Shown: positions 1 through 4,998 of the stretch, piece after piece
How positions within the stretch are numbered: the first letter of the stretch is position 1
Layout of the letters: every line of letters starts with the position of its first letter
Assembly (NCBI GenBank): GCA_017547065.1
Contig: JAFYRC010000064.1
Coordinates: forward strand, 1 to 8,356
DNA length: 8,356 nt
Direction of reading: 5' to 3'
Source: Tidjanibacter sp.
Lineage (GTDB): Bacteria; Bacteroidota; Bacteroidia; Bacteroidales; Rikenellaceae
Position numbers and translations under genes: made by a program
Notes under the pieces: generated by a model
Told to the model about the DNA's origin: nothing
Databases searched by the model: none
What the model saw: the letters and a program-made list of their open reading frames with translations, nothing else

Positions 1-191
1 AATTGAAGCAAATGCGAGTAAGCGAGTGCAGAGGGCACTTGTGCGCTATGCCGAGCAGAAGCATTTTAGAGCAAACGAAGTTTGGTCAATTGGGAGGGTA
101 GTAGGGCGACTAGGCCCACTGGAAAAGATATTTACTAACTACTCTCTACTAATTACTAATTTCACAAGCCGATTGGTGAAAGCTAAAAAAT
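1..191. other. Leading non-coding region before the RibF-like gene
   Basis: I see no convincing gene here. A frame stays open through this stretch and runs about 17 bases into the next gene, but its translation is low-complexity, has no recognisable domain and would need a GTG start. The region holds several small inverted repeats: GCAC/GTGC near 37-46, CAAAC/GTTTG near 72-84, and GGGC/GCCC near 105-118. An AT-rich stretch at about 131-162 carries imperfect direct repeats of the form actaaYtact. This looks like an intergenic leader, possibly including part of a dispersed repeat. No exact TAnnTTTG promoter element was found. Confidence 0.5.
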
Positions 192-968
192 ATGCGTGTA
201 CATTATAGTTTTGACGACAACATTGAAGGTATTGTGAGGCCGGTGGTGACCATCGGCTCGTTTGACGGTGTACACATCGGACACCTCGAGATTCTCAAAA
301 AGGTTGACGAATTGGCACAAGAGACAGGTGGTAGTCGCGTGGTTGTAACCTTCTCGCCCCACCCTCGTGAGATTCTACCCGGAGGTGGTAATATTGAGCT
401 GCTTACCACTCCCCCCGAGAAGATTGCACTCCTGGAAAAAGCAGGGGTTGACAATCTTATTGTGGCACGCTTTTCGCCCAACTTTGCTGCGCGCACAGCC
501 GAGGAATTTGTGAGAGATTTCTTGGTGGAGAGGCTCCACATACACACCCTCGTGGTGGGCTACAACCACCGCATCGGTAGCGACGGTAGGCAAACTCCCG
601 CCGACCACTACGAGCGCTTGGGCGAGATCTATGGTTTCAACGTTGTGAGGTGCTCGGCACTCACGCTCGATGGCGGAAAGGTTAGTTCCACCGTTATCCG
701 TGGTCTGCTGGCCGAGGGCGATCTCGACGGCGCCGAGGCTATGCTCGGACACTCCTATTTTGTGACCACCCCCGTAGAGAGGGGTTGTTTGGCACACCTG
801 ATGACCAACAAAATGATGCCCCCCGTGGGTAGGTACCTGGTGGATGTTGCCGGCGAGCAGGATATCCTGGAAATTGACGAGGAGTGTGGCATTAGGCTCG
901 AAAGCGGCCGCACCATACGCGAGGAGGTGAAAATCACCTTCCGCGAGAAATTACCCATTGAATTATAA
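192..968 (+). CDS. RibF-like FAD synthetase (FMN adenylyltransferase) with degenerate riboflavin-kinase domain
   Basis: This 258-residue cytosolic protein belongs to the RibF family, which adenylylates FMN to FAD and usually also phosphorylates riboflavin. The N-terminal nucleotidyltransferase half is well conserved. The HxGH-type motif GSFDGVHIGH lies at residues 22-31, FSPHPRE at 54-60, a VVGYNHRIG segment (family: VGxDFRFG) at 121-129, and the SSTxIR motif in VSSTVIRG at 164-171, followed by LGHSY at 185-189. The C-terminal half (about 190-258) should be the riboflavin-kinase barrel but is short. I cannot find its GRxLGFPTAN motif, its GxxPT segment or the acidic ExHxxDF segment; only a PPVGRYLVDV stretch and a final strand recall the fold. 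Full-length RibF is about 300-315 residues. The ATG at 192 follows a purine-rich ggtgaaag and opens directly onto the domain. It is probably an FMN adenylyltransferase paralogue without kinase activity; loss of kinase activity is inferred from the missing motifs. Confidence 0.85.
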   Translation: MRVHYSFDDNIEGIVRPVVTIGSFDGVHIGHLEILKKVDELAQETGGSRVVVTFSPHPREILPGGGNIELLTTPPEKIALLEKAGVDNLIVARFSPNFAARTAEEFVRDFLVERLHIHTLVVGYNHRIGSDGRQTPADHYERLGEIYGFNVVRCSALTLDGGKVSSTVIRGLLAEGDLDGAEAMLGHSYFVTTPVERGCLAHLMTNKMMPPVGRYLVDVAGEQDILEIDEECGIRLESGRTIREEVKITFREKLPIEL

Positions 969-974
969 GAAGTT

Positions 975-1385
975 ATGATAGTTTTCGAAAAAGAGATTCC
1001 CCTGAGGGTGCGCTACAAGGAGACCGACCAGATGGGCTTTGTGCACCACTCCAACTACCCCGTCTACTACGAATATGCCCGCACGGAGGTGCTCCGCAGC
1101 ATGGGCGCAAGCTACAAGATGATGGAAGACAGAGGTGTGATGATGCCAGTGAGGGAGGTGGAAATGAAATTCTTCAACCCCGCACGCTACGACGATCTGC
1201 TGACCATCAAGTGTATGATGAACGAGATTACGGGTGCGAGGATTCGCTTCGACCACGAGATTCGCAACCAGGACGGTCAACTCATCAACACGGGATTTGT
1301 GGAACTGGTATTCGTAAACACCACAACCCGCAGACCGTGTCACGCCCCGCAGTGGTTTGTGGACCTCTTCAAGGAACAGAAATAA
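975..1385 (+). CDS. YbgC/FadM-like hotdog-fold acyl-CoA thioesterase
   Basis: This 136-residue protein is a complete single-domain member of the 4-hydroxybenzoyl-CoA thioesterase/YbgC group, which hydrolyses acyl-CoA (or acyl-ACP) thioesters in the cytosol. The family signature is present near the N-terminus: RYKETDQMGFVHHSNY at residues 13-28 corresponds to the usual R-Y-x-x-T-D-x-x-G-V-x-x-H-x-N-Y. D18 sits at the expected catalytic aspartate and H25, N27 and Y28 follow it. YYEYAR at 31-36 continues onto the central hotdog helix. The length is normal for the family. The gene begins 6 bases after the RibF-like stop codon, so the two are almost certainly co-transcribed and perhaps translationally coupled. 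A strong hairpin terminator follows immediately. The substrate cannot be read from sequence; short acyl-CoA is only the default guess for YbgC-like enzymes. Confidence 0.88.
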   Translation: MIVFEKEIPLRVRYKETDQMGFVHHSNYPVYYEYARTEVLRSMGASYKMMEDRGVMMPVREVEMKFFNPARYDDLLTIKCMMNEITGARIRFDHEIRNQDGQLINTGFVELVFVNTTTRRPCHAPQWFVDLFKEQK

Positions 1386-1430
1386 GCACAACAGAACAAC
1401 GCCTCCCAAGGGCGTTGTTTTTGTTTGTGC
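1386..1430. terminator. Intrinsic terminator, probably bidirectional, between convergent genes
   Basis: A perfect 9-bp stem, AACAACGCC (1395-1403) with GGCGTTGTT (1411-1419), encloses a 7-base loop and runs straight into a T-rich tract (1417-1426). An outer arm, GCACAA (1386-1391), can also pair with TTGTGC (1425-1430), giving a nested longer hairpin. The site begins one base after the thioesterase stop codon and lies 14 bases beyond the end of the leftward gene. It should end the rightward transcript efficiently. Its T-run on the other strand is weaker, so action on the leftward transcript is plausible but less certain. Confidence 0.85.
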
Positions 1431-1444
1431 GCTATACCGAAAAT

Positions 1445-3424
1445 CTAGAAGGCAAAACCGCAGCCAATGGTGATGAACGAGTCCTCCGTATTGGACTGAA
1501 AACCAAGGCTCAAAGAACAGGAGCCAATACCCCTGATACCGACATCGAAACCAAAGTCGCCCGCGACGTTACCCAAGCCGGCATACACAGAGGCAACGCC
1601 CTCTCTCATACTCCACACGGGGCCCGTGGTGAAGGTGTTGCCATTGGCATCAACTGCACCCAGCATCGAGGCATACCAACCGAGCTTCGAAGGCATCCAC
1701 GCCAGCGAGGCTCCCATCAGAGCACCATCGCCAAAGGCCGACATAAACTCGCCAACCAGCGTGTAGTAGTTTTCGCCGAAGCCGAGGTCCAAATCAAGAT
1801 CGAAGTCAAAGTCGAAATCGTCGAACAACAAGGCCGGCCACAGCGAGAGGCCTATGGTTGGAACAATCTCATCCATAACGAATTGACAACCCAGCGACAC
1901 ACTCGCAAGGGAGAGCATCCTATCATCAGCAAGGTCCGTAATGTTGGCCCTCACGCCAGCCTCCCACGAGAAGTAGCAGGTGGTCTCAAGACCGGGGCTA
2001 TGATTCACGGTATCCCAATGGGGGCCAACGCCAGCATAGAGTTGCCACTCAACATCGTTGGTGTGGTCACCAAACCTCAGCAGAGGGCCCGCACGCAAGC
2101 CCCAACTATCAGGACCTCCCATCATACTCAATGAGGTGTGAAGGCCCAATCGGCCATATTTCTTACGCCCAAAGAAACCCATATTCACACCCCAAGTGGG
2201 ATCCTGATTGTCGGAGATGGCATAGCCAAACAATAGCTCTCCGTAGATGGTGTTGTATATACCGTGGCGGTCGGTCCACCACTCTTTCACATTATCTCGC
2301 AGGGTGCTGAATGGAGATGGCACCCAGCCCAAAGAGTGGTAGGTCGAAGAGGTGGTGGAGGAATATGACAAACTCGAACTCGAACTTGAGGTCGAGGTCG
2401 AGGTCGAGGTTGTACTTGTGGGTGTAGTTGTACCTGATTGAGAGTTTGTTGAACTTACGCTCGGGGTGGCATTGGTGGCAGATCGCATCTGCGCAATTTG
2501 TTGTTCGGTGGCACCGCCCACAATTGCGTCGGTAATCTTGGTATTTTTGCCCACCCTCTTCACGAAGTTATACCAATAGAGCGCCTCCTCCCTATTTTGA
2601 GAAAGCCCCCTTCCATACCAATATCGCTCTATGAAATCCCTTGCAATATCAAATTCGAATTCATCAGGGAAGAACTCAAGCCACAATTTTTCCAAACTGG
2701 GAGAAGCTTTACGATACCAACGAGCAGACTCGACGAGATTCTTCAAAACTCCATACCCTCCTCTGTAGTAGATATTTCCAATCAGCAATTGAAATTCTTC
2801 CACTCCCCTCTCGGCCGATTTCTGAGTCAAACGAACAACCTCGGCATAATTTTTCGACACACCATAGCCACCAAAATAGTAGATATCCACCAACAAGGAT
2901 AGGGCCTTCTCGTAACCCAAATCAATCAACCTATGCAACCAATGAGCAGCCCTTGCGTAATCTTTTGTTAGACCATTCGATCCATTGTAATATTCATGGG
3001 CGATGGTATATAGGGTCTCCTTGAAAACCCCCAACATCTCATCGGCTGAAGGTGGAACAAAGAAGACAGATGACTTATTGATGCCATCTGCAGAATAGAA
3101 CTTTTCAAAGTACTTGTCGGCCTCAGGAATATTTAACTTAACACCTATTCCTGCTGCATAATAGTAACCAACAATAAGTATTGCATCCAGATTACCCTGC
3201 GATGCCGCCTTCATACCCCATCGAAATGCCATGTCTTCATCCTTAGTCAGACCACAAAGACCGTTGCAATAGCTGGCCGACAATAATAGTTGCGCTTGGG
3301 CATCGCCCGCCTCGGCCTGCTGTAAAAGTTGGGTTAAGTTAATGACTGCCCCCTGTCCACACAATGGCAGAACGCAAAGTGTTGACAGTATTATGGTTAG
3401 AATAGTTCTCTTTAGCATAGTCAT
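1445..3424 (-). CDS. Secreted Sel1-like repeat protein with Ser/Thr linker and C-terminal beta-barrel-like domain
   Basis: This 659-residue protein starts with a Sec-type signal peptide: K5, R6, a hydrophobic stretch at about 8-21, and likely cleavage near CG|Q at 23-24. Residues about 37-290 contain about six Sel1-like (SLR/TPR-type) helical repeats. The clearest have cores such as AHEYYNGSNGLTKDYARAA (142-160), IYYFGGYGVSKNYAE (181-195) and IYYRGGYGVLKN (218-229). A Ser/Thr-rich low-complexity linker covers about 315-365. The remaining 295 residues alternate polar and apolar residues, contain many Gly and aromatic residues, include a D-F/D-L tract at 535-547, and end in GCGFAF with a terminal Phe. 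These are hallmarks of an outer-membrane beta-barrel. Sel1 repeats normally mediate protein-protein contacts; a periplasmic repeat scaffold anchored to a barrel is my inference. The N-terminal coding segment is much more AT-rich than the C-terminal one. The ATG at 3424 (or Met3) suits the signal peptide and lies just downstream of a consensus promoter. Specific function is unknown. Confidence 0.8.
   Translation of the reverse strand: MTMLKRTILTIILSTLCVLPLCGQGAVINLTQLLQQAEAGDAQAQLLLSASYCNGLCGLTKDEDMAFRWGMKAASQGNLDAILIVGYYYAAGIGVKLNIPEADKYFEKFYSADGINKSSVFFVPPSADEMLGVFKETLYTIAHEYYNGSNGLTKDYARAAHWLHRLIDLGYEKALSLLVDIYYFGGYGVSKNYAEVVRLTQKSAERGVEEFQLLIGNIYYRGGYGVLKNLVESARWYRKASPSLEKLWLEFFPDEFEFDIARDFIERYWYGRGLSQNREEALYWYNFVKRVGKNTKITDAIVGGATEQQIAQMRSATNATPSVSSTNSQSGTTTPTSTTSTSTSTSSSSSSLSYSSTTSSTYHSLGWVPSPFSTLRDNVKEWWTDRHGIYNTIYGELLFGYAISDNQDPTWGVNMGFFGRKKYGRLGLHTSLSMMGGPDSWGLRAGPLLRFGDHTNDVEWQLYAGVGPHWDTVNHSPGLETTCYFSWEAGVRANITDLADDRMLSLASVSLGCQFVMDEIVPTIGLSLWPALLFDDFDFDFDLDLDLGFGENYYTLVGEFMSAFGDGALMGASLAWMPSKLGWYASMLGAVDANGNTFTTGPVWSMREGVASVYAGLGNVAGDFGFDVGIRGIGSCSLSLGFQSNTEDSFITIGCGFAF
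1786..1825 (-). repeat. Hexamer-like tract encoding alternating Asp-Phe/Asp-Leu
   Basis: On the minus strand this stretch reads as near-repeats of a GAC/GAT codon alternating with TTC/TTT or CTT/TTG/CTC. It encodes F534, D535, D536 and then strict alternation of Asp with Phe (to 541) or Leu (to 547). The tract lies inside the putative barrel domain. The degenerate codons show that the amino-acid pattern, or an older expansion, has been kept rather than the exact DNA repeat. Confidence 0.7.
2373..2414 (-). repeat. Hexanucleotide repeat in the Ser/Thr linker
   Basis: Seven consecutive hexamers related to gtcgag (plus-strand reading) lie here: two ctcgaa, one cttgag, three exact gtcgag (2391-2408) and one gttgta. 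On the minus strand they encode the alternating Thr-Ser and poly-Ser portion of the linker, roughly residues 337-351. Because the unit is six bases, gain or loss of copies would change linker length without breaking the reading frame. Confidence 0.8.
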
Positions 3425-3453
3425 GTGGTTTTGTTGGGATTATTAGCCAATCA

Positions 3454-3485
3454 CAAATTTAGGATTTTTTCGACAAACAAACAAA
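3454..3485 (-). promoter_or_regulatory. Bacteroidetes-type promoter for the Sel1-barrel gene
   Basis: Read on the minus strand, TTTG (3485-3482) is followed by exactly 20 bases and then TAAATTTG (3461-3454). This matches the Bacteroidetes primary-sigma consensus of TTTG, 19-21 bases, TAnnTTTG. Transcription should start about 5-7 bases further on, near 3448, leaving a leader of about 24 bases before the ATG at 3424. No Shine-Dalgarno sequence is evident, which is usual in this phylum. Confidence 0.7.
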
Positions 3486-3532
3486 ACTGCAAAGGAATTG
3501 TTCGGAGTAGGAGAAAATTAGGCGGTAAAACA

Positions 3533-3563
3533 TTTCGTTTCCCAAAGATATTTACTATCTTTG
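3533..3563 (+). promoter_or_regulatory. Bacteroidetes-type promoter for dnaN
   Basis: TATCTTTG at 3556-3563 is an exact TAnnTTTG element. A TTTC (3533-3536), one base off the TTTG -33 element, lies 19 bases upstream. Transcription should start near 3570, giving a leader of about 90 bases ahead of the dnaN ATG at 3662. Confidence 0.65.
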
Positions 3564-3575
3564 GAGGTTAAATTG

Positions 3576-3602
3576 GGCGTGGTGTAGATTCACACCGTCG
3601 CC
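3576..3602 (+). promoter_or_regulatory. Hairpin at the 5' end of the dnaN leader
   Basis: GGCG (3576-3579) plus GGTGT (3581-3585) can pair with ACACC (3592-3596) plus CGCC (3599-3602) around a 6-base loop. The only interruptions are a T3580/G3597 wobble and one bulged T (3598). It begins a few bases after the predicted transcription start. It is not followed by a T-run, so it is not a terminator. It may stabilise or regulate the message; the role is inferred. Confidence 0.5.
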
Positions 3603-3661
3603 ACACGGATTTGAGAACAAAAAAAATAGACGTAAAACAAATAATAAAAACTCACAAAACT

Positions 3662-4786
3662 ATGAAATTTACAATCTCTTCGTCGGCACTGCTCTCGACA
3701 TTGGCAACAACCGGTAAGGTGGTAAGCAACAAGAACACTCTTCCCATCTTGGACTATTTCCTCTTCGACCTGAAAGACGGCATCCTCAAAGTGACCGCCT
3801 CCGACCTCGAAACCACTCTCATCACCACCGTGGCTGTGGACAACGTTGAGAGGGAGGGTACCATTGCTGCTCCCGTGAAGCTGATGCTCGACTCGCTCAA
3901 AGAGTTCTCCGAGCAGCCCCTCACCATCGAGGCCGACGAGAACACCTGGGAGATTACCGTAAGCTGGAAGAGCGGTTCGCTCAAAATCCCCGGAACCTCC
4001 GGTCTGGGCTACCCCGCACTCCCCGAGCTCGCAGAGGATAAAGCAGAGGTTGCTTTGGACGTGGATATGATGATTGGCGGCATCAACAAGACCATCTTCG
4101 CAACCGCCGATGACCACCTCCGTCCCATCATGAACGGTATCTATGTAAACATCGCTGAGGGCGAGGTAACCTTCGTGGCTACCGATGCTCACAAGCTCGT
4201 GAAATACAACGCACAGGCAGAGGTTGCAGCCGCTTCGTCGTTCATCCTGCCCAAGAAACCCTCGAACTTGTTGCGTAGCATCCTGCTCAAAGAGGAGGGG
4301 GCAGTGAAGGTTGCCTTCGACAAGAAGAACGTTGTATTCTCGCTGTCGGGTAGCACCCTCGTGTGCCGCTTGATTGAGGGTGTATATCCCAACTACAACG
4401 CCGTAATCCCCACCGCCAACCCCAACAAGGTTATCGTTGACCGCGTGGAGTTGCTCAACGCAATCAAGCGTGTGGCAGTCTGCTCCAACCAGGCTACAAA
4501 CCTCGTGGAGTTCAACATCGACGCCAACTGCATCAACCTCGCAACCAAAGACCTCGACTTCTCCTACTCCGCACAGGAGACCGTGATGTGCGCCTACGAG
4601 GGTTCGGCCATCACCATCGGCTTCAAGTCGACCTTCTTGGTTGATATCCTCTCCAACATCGAGACCCCCAGCGTGGTTATCGAGTTGGCAGACTCCACCC
4701 GTGCAGGTGTGTTCAAACCCCTCTACGACGAGCCCCAGAGCGCAACAACCCTGATGTTGTTGATGCCCATGATGATCAACGCATAA
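3662..4786 (+). CDS. dnaN: DNA polymerase III beta subunit (sliding clamp)
   Basis: This 374-residue protein is the DNA sliding clamp, a ring-shaped dimer that encircles DNA and tethers the replicative polymerase and many repair proteins. It has the full three-domain length. Recognisable family segments are IAAPVKLMLDSLKEF at 68-82 (domain I), the TDAHKLVKY segment at 174-182 (family TDxHRL), LIEGVYPNY at 237-245 (family LIDGxFPDY) and the C-terminal LLMPMMI at 366-372 (family VMPMRL), which lines the partner-binding pocket. The frame stays open further upstream to a TTG at 3611, but that would add a basic 17-residue tail not found in clamps. The ATG at 3662, giving MKFTISSSAL, matches the family start. 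It has its own promoter and a roughly 90-base leader, and a 212-base repeat-rich spacer follows it. Confidence 0.97.
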   Translation: MKFTISSSALLSTLATTGKVVSNKNTLPILDYFLFDLKDGILKVTASDLETTLITTVAVDNVEREGTIAAPVKLMLDSLKEFSEQPLTIEADENTWEITVSWKSGSLKIPGTSGLGYPALPELAEDKAEVALDVDMMIGGINKTIFATADDHLRPIMNGIYVNIAEGEVTFVATDAHKLVKYNAQAEVAAASSFILPKKPSNLLRSILLKEEGAVKVAFDKKNVVFSLSGSTLVCRLIEGVYPNYNAVIPTANPNKVIVDRVELLNAIKRVAVCSNQATNLVEFNIDANCINLATKDLDFSYSAQETVMCAYEGSAITIGFKSTFLVDILSNIETPSVVIELADSTRAGVFKPLYDEPQSATTLMLLMPMMINA

Positions 4787-4788
4787 AA

Positions 4789-4823
4789 ACCGTCGACCGT
4801 CGACCGTCAACCGACGAGCGACG
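4789..4823. repeat. Heptanucleotide tandem repeat after dnaN
   Basis: Five contiguous 7-base units follow the dnaN stop codon almost directly: two exact accgtcg copies, then accgtca, accgacg and agcgacg. The copies decay from left to right. The array is non-coding, and its period (7) would be unusual in coding DNA. Confidence 0.75.
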
Positions 4824-4873
4824 ACCAACAATACACGGGTACCTTTTGTATACCCACGCATTTTACAGACCGC

Positions 4874-4920
4874 TCCGACTTTCAGCCTCCTCCCCTAGCG
4901 TTAGGGGAGGAGTGGTCGGA
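4874..4920. repeat. Long inverted repeat, REP-like hairpin
   Basis: A perfect 11-bp stem, CTCCTCCCCTA (4887-4897) with TAGGGGAGGAG (4902-4912), closes on a 4-base loop. An outer 6-bp arm, TCCGAC (4874-4879) with GTCGGA (4915-4920), extends it across an asymmetric internal bulge. No T-run follows on either strand, so it is a poor intrinsic terminator. A two-arm hairpin in a spacer suggests a palindromic REP/MITE-like unit or an mRNA-stabilising structure. Confidence 0.7.
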
Positions 4921-4998
4921 AGGCTTCCTGAAGTTTGGAAGAGTTAAAACCTATCATCCGTACAAAACAGGCAACGCCTGCGTTAGACAAAAGAAACT

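Larger units (their letters stand above)
3425..3661. other. Divergent intergenic region between the Sel1-barrel gene and dnaN
   Basis: This 237-base AT-rich spacer separates two genes that point away from each other. It holds one consensus promoter for each direction and a hairpin in the dnaN leader, annotated separately. I see no TTATnCACA-type DnaA boxes and no tRNA, so there is no sign that this is a replication origin despite the neighbouring sliding-clamp gene. Confidence 0.7.
4787..4998. other. Repeat-rich intergenic region between dnaN and the exonuclease gene
   Basis: This 212-base spacer has no plausible gene. In order it contains a heptamer repeat array (4789-4823), a weak 5-bp hairpin GGGTA/TACCC (4837-4841 with 4851-4855) that may help end the dnaN transcript, a strong inverted repeat (4874-4920), a small CTTCC/GGAAG hairpin (4924-4941) and a CAGGC/GCCTG hairpin (4968-4980) about 18 bases before the exonuclease start codon. 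I found no exact TAnnTTTG promoter element, so where exonuclease transcription begins is unclear. Confidence 0.65.

Noticed and set aside
26..208. Short plus-strand frame before the RibF-like gene
   Set aside because: It needs a GTG start, overlaps the next gene, has low-complexity AT-rich sequence at its end and no recognisable domain. It could be the tail of an upstream gene but nothing supports that.
1211..2134. 307-codon plus-strand frame
   Set aside because: It overlaps the thioesterase in another frame and the Sel1-barrel gene antisense, and its translation has no family features; both overlapped genes are well supported.
3404..3424. Lipoprotein signal in the Sel1-barrel protein (C22) and likewise C18 of the LysM protein
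   Set aside because: The residues before Cys (LPL and GVH) do not fit a lipobox with a small residue at -1; ordinary signal peptidase I cleavage is more likely.
3611..3661. Upstream TTG start for dnaN (17 extra residues)
   Set aside because: Clamps begin at MKF-type sequence; the extension is basic and unlike the family, and it lies in the leader.
3425..3661. Replication origin next to dnaN
   Set aside because: No DnaA-box cluster or AT-rich unwinding repeats were seen, and dnaN is often far from the origin in Bacteroidetes.
3590..4861. 423-codon minus-strand frame opposite dnaN
   Set aside because: It is antisense to an unmistakable sliding clamp, and its Cys/His/Gly/Val-rich translation is typical of a codon-bias shadow.
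4887..4912. Strong hairpin after dnaN as an intrinsic terminator
   Set aside because: The stem is good, but no T-run follows on either strand and it lies 100 bases past the stop codon, so a repeat element or stabilising structure fits better.
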